Of a stretch of DNA of 48,125 nt, positions 1-8,264 are shown in pieces. The stretch is from an uncultured Dokdonia sp. (lineage in GTDB: Bacteria > Bacteroidota > Bacteroidia > Flavobacteriales > Flavobacteriaceae). The notes under the pieces were generated by a model, which made no database searches, was not told the DNA's origin, and worked only from the letters and a program-made list of their open reading frames with translations. Made by a program: the position numbers and the translations under genes. Location of the stretch: contig NZ_CANLOB010000034.1 in NCBI RefSeq assembly GCF_947492815.1, positions 1 through 48,125 on the forward strand, in the 5' to 3' direction. Every line of letters begins with the position of its first letter. Position 1 is the stretch's first letter.

Positions 1-146
1 ATTTCGGAGAAAAAATATTTGATAGGCTAGTAATAGCTAGTATTACAGCTAATGGACATTAAGCGGATATACAATTATCTAATTAAAAATACCATAAACA
101 AACATCTTTTATTAATCCAATGTTACTATCTAAAACATCTCATCAT

Positions 147-304
147 ATAAAAGAAAAAAACAAAAAGAATTATCCTTTAGAAGGAAAACTATTGCTACTC
201 TAACGATATCTATAATGACCAAAATCTTAGGCGGAGATAGTGATTTAAATCTATCAGCAAATTCTTTTCATTCTGAAGAAATTGATACACACTATATAAT
301 TTAA
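147..304 (+). pseudogene. Decayed lanthipeptide-like precursor peptide gene
   Basis: The frame ending at the stop at 302-304 reads ELSFRRKTIATLT, a few residues, then ILGG-D and a Ser/Thr-rich tail. This is the leader pattern of Bacteroidota class I lanthipeptide-like precursors, and it resembles the intact peptides near 33,390-40,500 (KKLALEKFNIARLT, then GG). No ATG, GTG or TTG lies between the upstream stop (131-133) and the leader. A Lys-rich stretch starting at an ATA codon (147) lies in another frame and would join the leader after a one-base frameshift in the A-rich run. I read this as a precursor gene that lost its start codon and frame. An unusual start codon or a sequencing indel could also explain it. 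Confidence 0.4.
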
Positions 305-312
305 AATAAGCT

Positions 313-462
313 ATGAAAAACATTAAAAAACAATCAACATTAAAAGAAATAAGCAAAAAGAACTTATGCCGTATACAAGGAGGTAATGCGGGTTCTGATG
401 GGAGGTATTTACAGAATGGCTCATATGGCAGAATTAAAACATTAACCCTTGGTAATTATTAA
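313..462 (+). CDS. GG-leader small peptide (bacteriocin/RiPP-type precursor)
   Basis: A 49-residue peptide starting MKNIKKQSTLKEISKKNL. A double-glycine motif (CRIQGG, residues 19-24) is followed by a short Gly/Ser/Tyr-rich tail ending LTLGNY. A Lys-rich amphipathic leader with an (I/L)SKK(N/E)L motif and a terminal GG is the usual form of Bacteroidota bacteriocin-type or natural-product precursors, which a C39-type peptidase-exporter cleaves after GG. The tail has no Cys, so thioether rings are unlikely unless partner residues come from elsewhere. The gene sits 8 nt after the decayed precursor at 147-304, and no processing enzyme lies nearby. The product could be an unmodified secreted peptide. 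Assignment rests on the leader only. Confidence 0.55.
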   Translation: MKNIKKQSTLKEISKKNLCRIQGGNAGSDGRYLQNGSYGRIKTLTLGNY

Positions 463-516
463 TTATTTCAAAAAACAAACAGTACTCTAAATGTCTTAAA
501 ATAGTTAGAGAAATTA

Positions 517-828
517 ATTAAAAAAAATATTATAAAACAACATTCAATTTTTATTTCACGTACAAATGATAGTGATGAAAATATAGAATTAACTGTCGAA
601 GGACAGAATACTATTATTGAAGAAACGTCGCTATGACTTTGCAAAGCACACAATAATACCACTTAACAAATTAGCACCACAGTTAATTTCAGAAATAAGT
701 CCAGTGATTTTTTTCATTGGGCTTATTCTATAGTAAGAGATTATGTACCTAAATACGATACTTTTTATGCTTTCGCAAAAGCATATTCAAATTGCTATCA
801 TGATATATTAGGTGTTTATTTGAAATGA
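517..828 (+). pseudogene. Unidentified coding remnants without start codons
   Basis: Two open stretches have protein-like composition but no usable start. The first, 517-636, reads KQHSIFISRTNDSDENIEL and continues to a stop. The second, 667-828, includes DFFHWAYSIVRDYVPKYDTF and stops after LGVYLK. They are in the same frame, separated by stops and a short gap. The second contains a degenerate copy of the window's palindrome (TGCTTTCGCAAAAGCA, 768-783) read as AFAKA. I do not recognise the family. Together with the decayed peptide genes on both sides they look like debris of a small accessory locus, but they could be chance open frames. Confidence 0.25.
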
Positions 829-877
829 AGTTGTATAAAAACTGGTAAATGAACCCGTCTTAGTTGTTCAAATCAAT

Positions 878-1050
878 CTAATATGGTAGGTAATCAATAT
901 CATCATTACGTTGATTTACGCATTCTTGCGTCTCTCCTATGCATTTTCCACAGATATATAAATCTGTAGATACATTTCTTCCAAAAACGTTTTTCTATTC
1001 ATGACTTGTTAAGTTTTTGATAGATACAATAGTTTGAATTGTTTTAACAT
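878..1050 (-). pseudogene. Decayed GG-leader peptide gene with Cys-containing core
   Basis: On the minus strand an ATG at 1050 opens MLKQFKLLYLSKT, a typical leader start, but hits TAA after 13 codons. In the -1 frame the sequence continues KNVFGR-NVSTDLYICGKC, then a tail with a third Cys, ending DDIDYLPY at the stop at 878-880. KNVFG matches the DKVFGG cleavage region of the intact peptide at 40,360-40,500, with the second Gly changed to Arg. One nonsense change and one indel would rebuild a precursor of about 57 residues. The coherent leader and core in two frames make this more than a random ORF. A sequencing error could explain the frameshift but hardly also the stop and the GG to GR change. 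Confidence 0.45.
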
Positions 1051-1070
1051 GTTATAATATATTTAATTTT

Positions 1071-1100
1071 TCCTACTCTATTTATATACGGTTTTCGGAA
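1071..1100 (-). promoter_or_regulatory. Shared leader/promoter element upstream of decayed peptide gene
   Basis: On the minus strand the element reads TTCCGAAAAC, ten bases, then TAGAGTAGGA. The same two blocks, with spacing differing by 2 nt, occur at 30,781-30,812 ahead of the surface-protein gene at 28,515. The first block alone recurs at 37,828-37,834 ahead of the surface-protein gene at 33,824. The CCGAAAA block lies 42-45 nt from the start codon in all three cases. It could be a promoter for an alternative sigma factor or a regulator site; which one cannot be told from sequence. Confidence 0.35.
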
Positions 1101-1115
1101 TCGCCGTTAAATTAT

Positions 1116-2654
1116 TTACCCTAACCATCCATCTCTATCCAAACTACGATACTGTATGGCTTCGCTGATATGTGTTCCGGTGACAGTTTTGCTTCCTGCT
1201 AAATCAGCAATCGTGCGAGATACTTTTAAAATACGATCATAGGCTCTTGCAGAAAGATTTAATCGCTCCATAGCAGTTTTTAATAAGGTTTTGGAGGCTT
1301 CATCCAATGCGCAATACGTTCGGATTTGCTTGACATTCATCTGAGCGTTATAGTTGGTGGACTCGCTTTCGCGAAAGCGGATTACTTGTAATTCCCGAGC
1401 TGCCGTCACCCGCTTCCGAATATCGACGCTGGATTCTGCTTTTTGTTCACTACTTAACTTATCAAAAGGAACGGGTGTAACTTCAATATGAATATCAATA
1501 CGATCTAATAACGGCCCACTCACCTTTCCTAAATAGCGTTGCATTTCGGCAGGACTACTTGTCACTGGTGCATCAGGATCATTAAAATACCCTCCTGGAC
1601 TAGGATTCATACTCGCGACTAGCATAAAACTACTCGGATATGTTACGGTAAATCGAGCTCTAGAAATCGTGACTTCCCGATCTTCCAACGGCTGACGCAT
1701 GACTTCTAATACTTCACGTTTAAATTCTGGTAATTCATCTAGAAACAACACCCCATTATGAGATAGCGAAATTTCACCTGGTTGCGGATAACTGCCACCT
1801 CCTACCAGAGCAACATTTGATATAGTATGGTGTGGCGAACGAAAAGGTCGTTCACTCATCAAGCCTTGATTATTTTTTACACGCCCAGCGACACTATGGA
1901 TTTTGGTCGTCTCCAATGCCTCTCTCAAACTCATTGGCGGCAGGATGCTTGGCAATCTTTTAGAAATCATCGTTTTTCCAGAACCTGGAGGTCCTATCAA
2001 AATAATATTATGACCACCTGCTGCAGCGATCTCCATACAGCGTTTTATAGATTCCTGTCCTTTGACATCAGCAAAATCAAATTCTGGATGTTCCAAGCTT
2101 TTATAAAACTCGGCACGAGTATCTATGACGGTTTGTTCTAAAGGCGTTCCCTTATCAAAAAAAGCAATGACTTCACTTATATTTTCGACACCATATACTT
2201 CTAAACCATCTACAATCGCGGCTTCTTTTGCATTTTGTTTAGGCAGAATAAAGCCTTTAAAACCTTCTTCTCTGGCTTTAATCGCAATAGGCAAGGCTCC
2301 TTTTATGGGCTGTAATCCTCCATCTAAGGAGAGTTCGCCCATAATAATATACTCTTCTAAGTAATCTCCTTTAATTTGTTGTGTAGCGACTAATATACCA
2401 GTTGCCAAGGTAAGGTCATAGGCAGAGCCTTCCTTTCGCATATCGGCAGGAGACATATTAATAATAATCTTTTTTCCAGGGATTTTATAGCCATTATTCT
2501 GAAGTGCTGCTGCAATTCTATAATTACTTTCTTTAATGGCATTGTCGGGTAATCCTACAAGGTGATATCCGATTCCTTTATCTACATTGACTTCAACGGT
2601 AATGGTGGTGGCATCTACACCAAACACTGCGCTACCAAAAACTTTGGTTAACAT
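1116..2654 (-). CDS. yifB: YifB/ComM family Mg-chelatase-like AAA+ ATPase
   Basis: A 512-residue protein of normal length for the family. The N-terminal ChlI-like domain (about 1-170) includes GIGYHLVGLPDNAIKES. A central AAA+ domain follows, with Walker A GPPGSGKT (221-228) and Walker B VLFLDELP (302-309), then the C-terminal Mg_chelatase_C region. In Haemophilus and Vibrio, ComM is a hexameric helicase that promotes branch migration of incoming DNA during natural transformation; family members also occur in non-competent bacteria. It is probably cytoplasmic and monocistronic here. The palindrome CGCTTTCGCGAAAGCG lies inside the gene (1364-1379), read as RFRES, in a poorly conserved C-terminal stretch. 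Family call is firm; a competence role in this organism is inferred. Confidence 0.93.
   Translation of the reverse strand: MLTKVFGSAVFGVDATTITVEVNVDKGIGYHLVGLPDNAIKESNYRIAAALQNNGYKIPGKKIIINMSPADMRKEGSAYDLTLATGILVATQQIKGDYLEEYIIMGELSLDGGLQPIKGALPIAIKAREEGFKGFILPKQNAKEAAIVDGLEVYGVENISEVIAFFDKGTPLEQTVIDTRAEFYKSLEHPEFDFADVKGQESIKRCMEIAAAGGHNIILIGPPGSGKTMISKRLPSILPPMSLREALETTKIHSVAGRVKNNQGLMSERPFRSPHHTISNVALVGGGSYPQPGEISLSHNGVLFLDELPEFKREVLEVMRQPLEDREVTISRARFTVTYPSSFMLVASMNPSPGGYFNDPDAPVTSSPAEMQRYLGKVSGPLLDRIDIHIEVTPVPFDKLSSEQKAESSVDIRKRVTAARELQVIRFRESESTNYNAQMNVKQIRTYCALDEASKTLLKTAMERLNLSARAYDRILKVSRTIADLAGSKTVTGTHISEAIQYRSLDRDGWLG
1364..1379. repeat. CGCTTTCGCGAAAGCG palindrome copies across the window
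   Basis: Perfect 16-bp copies: 1364-1379, 8211-8226, 22,332-22,347, 25,827-25,842, 33,683-33,698, 40,764-40,779; a 15-bp copy at 28,414-28,428. Copies keeping the TTTCGCGAAA core but decayed on one side: 11,253-11,268, 14,838-14,850, 19,663-19,675, 43,192-43,204, 47,941-47,953. More degenerate: 768-783, 11,482-11,496, 47,669-47,683. Coordinates here mark the first perfect copy. Confidence 0.9.
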
Positions 2655-2775
2655 ATATTTCTAGTTAGTGTAAGATAGAAATATGCGCAGCTCTATACCT
2701 CACTTGTTATAAGGCTATAAATATAAATGCTTTTTATGGGTTTACAAATCAATATTTTAGGAATTTCTATTTTAT

Positions 2776-2807
2776 AAAAAAACCTGTGAAGTGAACTTCA
2801 CAGGTTT
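2776..2807 (-). terminator. Rho-independent terminator of the amylase gene
   Basis: Perfect 13-bp arms (2780-2792 and 2795-2807, AAACCTGTGAAGT and complement) around a 2-nt centre. On the minus strand they are followed by a T-rich run (plus-strand A's at 2776-2782). It lies 28 nt beyond the stop of the minus-strand amylase gene. Confidence 0.85.
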
Positions 2808-2834
2808 CCTAGTTAATCTTCACTTTGTATAAAA

Positions 2835-5501
2835 CTATTTTACAAGGATCTTCCCAACTTTAATTTCAGACCCGTAAACTACTTTATAAAAATAAAGACC
2901 CGAAGTAGTAAGTTGATAATCTATTACTACTGTACCTACATCAACATCTTGAGGCGCATATTCTTTTACCATACGTCCATAACTATCATAGATAACAACC
3001 GTAACTCTAGTTCGTTCTGTCAATGGGATAGCAATCACTCCATTTCCATTCGAAGGATTTGGATAGGTTGTAATACTATTTTTTGAATTTAAAACGGATT
3101 CTTTCGTTACTTCAGTTAAAATATCTTTTGGAATATTGCTACGGGTAGGACAATCAAACGGACAGGTATCATTCCAATTTCCATTACGAACAGCACCTCC
3201 AGAAGTAAAATTAAACCAACCTTCACGGTCTCTAAATAGATCTACAGATTGGCTTCCATTATTCCCATTATTAAATACAAGACCTATTTCAGAATCACTT
3301 ACGCCTGCTGGTAATGTGATATCATAAAAATACCAATTGGCAGTATCAGGAAGTGCTGTCATTTGTAAACCGGGCCAATTGGGAGTACCTGATAAAACCC
3401 CATTTTGAGTCGTATTAAATGTATATGCAAAAATCGTATTCCAATCATTAGGTTGGTGCGCATAAATACGATAGGTATTTGTAGAAGTACCAGGGCAATC
3501 TGAAGGACATACATCTGACCAAGTACCATTTCGTAAGGCTCCACCAGACGTAAATTCAAACCAACCATCTCGGTCTCTAAAAAGATCTACAGACTGACTG
3601 CCATTATTACCATTATTAAACACAATTCCAATTTGATTGGCACTTACCCCTGATGGTACATTGATTTCATATTCATACCAAAGTGTACTTCCTGAGACGG
3701 GTGTCATAGATTGCCCAGGCCATCCATTGGTGCCAGAGAGCACACTATTCGTTGCTGTATTATAAACATAAATATCAAGTTCATTCCAATCTAATGGTTT
3801 TTTAGCACGTACTGTAAATGATGTAGGCGGTGTTATAATATCTTCTTCAAATGCTTCTCCTATTAAAACAAGACCAAACGGACTATTGAAATCTGCCGTA
3901 TTATTAGTCACTGTTGATGTATTTCCTGAAAAATAGTCTGTAAGTACCGTTCCATCTGGCCATAGATTAAACATATTTAATGCATTCTGGAAGTCACCAT
4001 CATTTCCTGTATATACCAAACTTTTATCAGATAATACACCATTATCAAATTCTCTTTTAAACGTATAAGGAGTATCTTGAAGTTTGGTATGCACACCTGC
4101 GCCTACCGAAATATGTTCTCTTCTAAAACGTCCAATTTTTTGATGATGTAATAAAGTAAGTGACTGTAAAGAATTTGGATTAGCAAGATCTCCAAAGTTC
4201 ATAAATGATCGTAAGGTCGCATCACCTGTTGCACCACCTCCAGGGGTTAAGGTACGAGCCGTTTCATCACCATAATAAATTTGGGCAGTAGAGGGTGATA
4301 ATAAGAGTTTTGTACCTGCTTCGAAGGTTCTTGTTCTATTAATATCAAATACCTCAGCAGTATCGTGGTTTGCTAAGAAATTCATTACTGAAGCACCTCC
4401 TAATTGATTTTGCAATAAATTATTATAACTAGAAAATATGCTTTCTAATCCTTGATTTGCAACAAAACGAAAATCAAAATTGATTAGGTTTTCATACCCA
4501 TTATTATAATAGTCAACATTAAAACCATCGCCATTAAAAACACGTTGCATTCCTAGTGCAAAATAATTAAATACTTCACCTGTCATCCAGAAAGGTTGAT
4601 CATCTACCTTCTTCTGAGGGTTTGCCCCTTTCCAATCTTGTAATGCAATAAGACCTTCTGTTTTTAATTCTGTCCATACAGATTCTTCTACATGTTTTAC
4701 AGTATCTACTCTAAAACCATCTACGCCATAATCTCTCACATAATCGGTCAACCATTTTATAATATAAAAACGAGGCGCTCTTGGATATCCTGTTCTATTA
4801 AAGAATATATCAAGTTCTGCTAATTCTTGATCCTTTCTCCCTTCATTTTCCCATTTATCTAATAACCATTGAGGAAGACTTACAGGAGTATTACTTTCTG
4901 TTAAAATATCTGGAAGATTCGCTACTAATTCACAAGGTATTGTCCCTTGAGGACCATTAAAATTACAATCAGGATCTCTTCGTACCCAATCGCTAGGCCA
5001 AGATTCATCATCAGGGTTGTCTGGTCCTACATGATTTAATACAACATCCATCACAATACGAATACCATGGTCGTGTGCTGTATCTACTAATGTTTGAAAT
5101 GTAGTCTCTGTACCTAAATTCCGATCTATTGCTGTCCAATCTTTAGCCCAATAGCCATGAAAGGCATAATTTTTTCCTGGACCCTCATCGGTGGCACCAT
5201 GAATATTTTCATAAGGCGGCGTTAGCCAGATGGCACTAACACCTAAATCATCAAAATAACCTTCATTAATTTTATTAATGAGTCCTTGTAAATCGCCACC
5301 TAAATAACTCCGTAAAGGAGCTCCATCTTGTTGTCGTCCATAAGAAAAATCATTGGAGGGATCGCCATTTTCAAAACGATCGGTAAGTACAAAATAAACA
5401 GTAGCGTTTTCCCATACAAATGGAATATCTCTGCTCTGTGATAAACTAGAAGCATAACTTAATACTAAAAATAGAAATGGTAAAAACTTAATTGTTTTCA
5501 T
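2835..5501 (-). CDS. Secreted GH13 alpha-amylase with two starch-binding-like modules and T9SS sorting domain
   Basis: An 888-residue protein with a signal peptide (about 1-22). The GH13 catalytic domain shows the classic blocks: DVVLNH (152-157), GFRVDTVKH (262-270, nucleophile Asp266), GEVF (acid/base Glu309) and FLANHD (transition-state Asp380). Two near-identical modules of about 110 residues follow (561-670 and 675-784), each with a WPG motif, a conserved NNGNNGSQSVDLFRDR block and a terminal CP-x-DCP. They resemble CBM26-type starch-binding modules. A T9SS type A sorting domain (811-888, starting YPNPSNG and ending KVGKILVK) predicts export across the outer membrane. It should hydrolyse alpha-1,4-glucans outside the cell. 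It is monocistronic with a long upstream region carrying operator-like repeats; no susC/susD genes are adjacent. Exact product specificity is uncertain. Confidence 0.93.
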   Translation of the reverse strand: MKTIKFLPFLFLVLSYASSLSQSRDIPFVWENATVYFVLTDRFENGDPSNDFSYGRQQDGAPLRSYLGGDLQGLINKINEGYFDDLGVSAIWLTPPYENIHGATDEGPGKNYAFHGYWAKDWTAIDRNLGTETTFQTLVDTAHDHGIRIVMDVVLNHVGPDNPDDESWPSDWVRRDPDCNFNGPQGTIPCELVANLPDILTESNTPVSLPQWLLDKWENEGRKDQELAELDIFFNRTGYPRAPRFYIIKWLTDYVRDYGVDGFRVDTVKHVEESVWTELKTEGLIALQDWKGANPQKKVDDQPFWMTGEVFNYFALGMQRVFNGDGFNVDYYNNGYENLINFDFRFVANQGLESIFSSYNNLLQNQLGGASVMNFLANHDTAEVFDINRTRTFEAGTKLLLSPSTAQIYYGDETARTLTPGGGATGDATLRSFMNFGDLANPNSLQSLTLLHHQKIGRFRREHISVGAGVHTKLQDTPYTFKREFDNGVLSDKSLVYTGNDGDFQNALNMFNLWPDGTVLTDYFSGNTSTVTNNTADFNSPFGLVLIGEAFEEDIITPPTSFTVRAKKPLDWNELDIYVYNTATNSVLSGTNGWPGQSMTPVSGSTLWYEYEINVPSGVSANQIGIVFNNGNNGSQSVDLFRDRDGWFEFTSGGALRNGTWSDVCPSDCPGTSTNTYRIYAHQPNDWNTIFAYTFNTTQNGVLSGTPNWPGLQMTALPDTANWYFYDITLPAGVSDSEIGLVFNNGNNGSQSVDLFRDREGWFNFTSGGAVRNGNWNDTCPFDCPTRSNIPKDILTEVTKESVLNSKNSITTYPNPSNGNGVIAIPLTERTRVTVVIYDSYGRMVKEYAPQDVDVGTVVIDYQLTTSGLYFYKVVYGSEIKVGKILVK

Positions 5502-5617
5502 AATTCTTGGGGGATTAAATGGTTAATGATTTTTATATAGGTATATGTCAACAGAAAATCACTTAAACAACTAATAATCTGACGAATAAACCTATTTAAA
5601 AGTACTCTAAAGTTCTT

Positions 5618-5645
5618 TATTATTCTATAAATAATTAGAATAATA
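5618..5645. promoter_or_regulatory. Perfect 10-bp inverted repeat upstream of the amylase gene
   Basis: TATTATTCTA, an 8-nt spacer, then TAGAATAATA: perfect arms at 5618-5627 and 5636-5645. The near edge is 116 nt from the amylase start. It lacks a T-tract and is AT-rich, which fits a dimeric regulator's operator better than a terminator. Confidence 0.4.
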
Positions 5646-5704
5646 CTTCATTCCATATAAATTTTAACAGGCTGAAATTCAATGTTTTTAATAGTGCACT
5701 AGGA

Positions 5705-5720
5705 GCGAAAACGTTATCGT
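5705..5720. promoter_or_regulatory. LacI-family-like operator candidate
   Basis: GCGAAAACGTTATCGT is a nearly symmetric site centred on AACGTT, the general shape of LacI-family operators. LacI-type regulators control starch/maltose genes in several Bacteroidota. It lies about 204 nt upstream of the amylase start. Assignment rests on a single site. Confidence 0.25.
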
Positions 5721-6195
5721 AAAAATTATCAAATTCGCAATAATTTACAAACCTCAAGCAAGAAAGATTTCAGAATAAAAAAAAAACACAACGATACCCT
5801 TACACATTATACATAACAACTACTAAAACACACATAATTTCTAACTACATTTTTTCCTCAAAAAAATAGTATGAGCCTTCAGTATAACTTCCATTTTATG
5901 ACTGAAATAATTTAAATCGTATTTTCATTAAAACAGACAAAGAGATTAAAAAACACGATGAAAAGATTTAATTTCTTAATAAAATGTTAATTTAAATAAA
6001 AATACCCCCAATTTTTCAAAGAAAAAAAGGATAAAAAAGATAAAAAAGGGGTATTTCCCCCTTTCCTATCGCGTAAGTATACTATACTTTTAAACTATAA
6101 ATAAATGAAGGTTTGTTTAGATTTAACAAATGGGGGAAGTGTCGTTTCTATTTGAGTGTTTAAAGACAATTTTAACGCACAATACCATTTAATTT

Positions 6196-6345
6196 AGGGG
6201 TGAAAGGCATCCCGCAGTTAGCGGGATGTTTTTCAAATAACTTAAAATCTAAACTCAATATAAAATAGTTTGTATGTACTACCAACAACATACAAAGATA
6301 GCATAGGGGGTGAAAGGCATCTCGCAGACTTGCGGGGTGTTTTTC
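6196..6345. repeat. Two copies of a ~40-bp hairpin repeat
   Basis: Copy 1 (6196-6234) and copy 2 (about 6306-6345) share AGGGGGTGAAAGGCAT, then a GC-rich hairpin, then GTTTTT. Copy 1's hairpin is perfect (CATCCCGC/GCGGGATG); copy 2's is weaker (CTCGCAGACTTGCGGGG). The copies are about 110 nt apart. The hairpin plus T-run resembles a plus-strand terminator, but the conserved GGGGTGAAAGGCAT flank suggests a dispersed REP-like element. The flank also creates a spurious minus-strand ORF. Confidence 0.6.
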
Positions 6346-6368
6346 CGTTTTAGGACATATCCAAAACA

Positions 6369-6397
6369 AAAAAGCGCACTTTTAAAGTGCGCTTTTT
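6369..6397. terminator. Bidirectional terminator after the tilS-dsbD-peptidase operon
   Basis: AAAAAGCGCACTTT (6369-6382) and its complement (6384-6397) form a strong GC-cored stem with A/T runs on both sides, 22 nt beyond the stop of the minus-strand peptidase gene. Confidence 0.85.
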
Positions 6398-6419
6398 ATA
6401 TTTCAAAATAGATGTATTG

Positions 6420-8261
6420 TTATCGTAAAATGCTAAATGAAATTCGAGAATTATGAAACACTGTATGTGTCTCTTTTGTAAAATCAGACTTCTTAGCTTC
6501 AAAGATATTATCTACATAGGTTTGCGGATTTAAATCAATAAGCGGAAACCATGTACTCTGTACTTGAATCTGTATTTTATGTCCTTTTTTAAAAGTGTGT
6601 AAAACATCTTGTAACTTAATAAATACTTCTTCTTTCTTATCTGGCACAAATGCTTCCGGACGTTCCATACTTCTTCTAAAACGACCTCTCATTACCTCAC
6701 TACGAACCATCTGATGGTATCCAGCCATTTGTACACCTTCTTCTGTTTCTTCTGTATTAGGAACGTCATCAGGGTATACATCAATAATTTTTACAATCCA
6801 ATCGGCAGAAGTACCTGTAGTAGCCACTTCTAGTTTTGCCATGATTTCTCCAGCGAGTGTTACTTCATCATCTAGCACGGGGGTTTCATATACGAGTACA
6901 TCATCTCTTTTTGCAGCAAAACGTTGATCATCACTCATGTATTTTCGAGGTGTAAATACCATTTTCTTCCCTTCTGCATAAGGAACTGGATTTGCAGGAT
7001 CACTTACAAAAGTTTCTGCGCCATTCTTTGTAGATGGACTTCCTGATAAACGATTATTGGCATCTAAATAAAATGTAGCACCCATAGTTGCTTTAGGAGG
7101 CCACACATCAAATGATTTCCATTCTTTCGTTCCTGTATCAAAAATATGGGCTTCTGGTAATTTGGTCTCATTTCCTCCCATTCCTTTAAGGAAGTGATTA
7201 AAGAATTTTGTTTCCAATTCTTTTTGAAAATAATCTGAAATATCATCCCCAAAATATACATTCCCGACGGCTTGTCTCTTTTTAGTTCGTGCCCAATCAC
7301 CATGACTCCAAGGTCCAAAAACAACAGTATTATAGTTATTGCTTCGCTTCTCTATATTCTTATAGGTTTCCCAAGGACCATATAAATCTTCAGCATCAAA
7401 TAAGCCACCTACCGTCATTACCGCAGGTTTGATATCTTGCAAATGCTGTATAAGTCCACGTGATTTCCAGAATTCATCATAGTTAGGGTGCTCTTTTAAT
7501 TGTGTCCAAAATTCATTGGTTTCATCATAATATGCATCAAGGTTTGATAAAGGTCCTGTCTTCAAAAAGAAATCAAACTGATCATCACTATCTAATTTTG
7601 GGAATTGATACCACGCTTCTGTAGTTGGTCCTTCTTTTTGATATCCAAATAAAGCTGTAGCTCTCCAGTAGCTTAATAAATAAGCGCCATTATGGTGAAA
7701 ATCATCAAAAAAGAAATCTCCAATACACGCTTGTGGCGAACTTGCTTTTAATGCTGGGTGTTCACTTAATAATGAATAGGTCGCATAAAACCCTGGATAT
7801 GATATTCCCCAAGTTCCTACATTTCCATTGTTATTTTCTACATTCTTCACCAGCCAATCTATCGTGTCATAGGTATCACTCGCTTCATCTACTTGGTTAC
7901 CTGTCTTATTCGGAATATAGGCACGCATATTATCATACTTCCCTTCACTCATCCATCGTCCACGTACATCTTGATATACAACAATATACCCTTCTTCCAT
8001 CATATATTTATTCGGCCCTATTTTAGAACGGAATTGTCCTTCACCATAAGGTTTGCTACTATACGGCGTACGTTGCATAATGATAGGATAACTCTTTGAC
8101 GTATCCTTAGGAGAATAAATAGTAGTATGCAGTTTGATACCATCACGCATCACAATATCAACTTCTTGTTTATTGTAATGTGCTTTTACATCATAGGTTT
8201 CTTGTGTATACGCTTTCGCGAAAGCGAAAACAAATAACAATACAAATAATTTTTTCATCAT
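6420..8261 (-). CDS. CocE/NonD (X-Pro dipeptidyl-peptidase S15) family hydrolase
   Basis: A 613-residue serine hydrolase with a signal peptide (about 1-19), so probably periplasmic or exported. The N-terminal alpha/beta-hydrolase domain carries nucleophile Ser154 in GISYPG, Asp289 in GGLFDAED and His320 in GPWSHGDW; a C-terminal jelly-roll domain (PepX_C, about 380-613) follows. The family includes cocaine esterase, glutaryl-7-ACA acylases and X-prolyl dipeptidyl peptidases; the true substrate is probably a short peptide or ester. The gene starts 3 nt after dsbD stops and is the last gene of that operon. The palindrome CGCTTTCGCGAAAGCG (8211-8226) lies inside the signal-peptide codons, read as AFAKA. 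Confidence 0.9.
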   Translation of the reverse strand: MMKKLFVLLFVFAFAKAYTQETYDVKAHYNKQEVDIVMRDGIKLHTTIYSPKDTSKSYPIIMQRTPYSSKPYGEGQFRSKIGPNKYMMEEGYIVVYQDVRGRWMSEGKYDNMRAYIPNKTGNQVDEASDTYDTIDWLVKNVENNNGNVGTWGISYPGFYATYSLLSEHPALKASSPQACIGDFFFDDFHHNGAYLLSYWRATALFGYQKEGPTTEAWYQFPKLDSDDQFDFFLKTGPLSNLDAYYDETNEFWTQLKEHPNYDEFWKSRGLIQHLQDIKPAVMTVGGLFDAEDLYGPWETYKNIEKRSNNYNTVVFGPWSHGDWARTKKRQAVGNVYFGDDISDYFQKELETKFFNHFLKGMGGNETKLPEAHIFDTGTKEWKSFDVWPPKATMGATFYLDANNRLSGSPSTKNGAETFVSDPANPVPYAEGKKMVFTPRKYMSDDQRFAAKRDDVLVYETPVLDDEVTLAGEIMAKLEVATTGTSADWIVKIIDVYPDDVPNTEETEEGVQMAGYHQMVRSEVMRGRFRRSMERPEAFVPDKKEEVFIKLQDVLHTFKKGHKIQIQVQSTWFPLIDLNPQTYVDNIFEAKKSDFTKETHTVFHNSRISFSILR

Positions 8262-8264
8262 ATA

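Larger units (their letters stand above)
5502..6171. other. Long non-coding region upstream of the amylase gene
   Basis: No credible gene on either strand. Besides the two operator-like sites, it contains a nested hairpin region: AAATACCCC (about 6000-6008) can pair with GGGGTATTT (about 6048-6056), and the latter's GGGG can instead pair with CCCCCTTT just after it (AAAGGGG/CCCCTTT). The two pairings exclude each other. The region is very AT-rich and serves as 5' flank of the amylase and 3' flank of the peptidase operon. Confidence 0.5.

Noticed and set aside
1827..2364. Plus-strand ORFs opposite the ComM-like gene
   Set aside because: They overlap Walker motifs on the other strand and have no signal or domain features.
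6172..6369. 65-residue minus-strand ORF with internal repeat (EKHPA)
   Set aside because: It is created by the two hairpin repeat copies; there is no gene-like start region or homologous feature.
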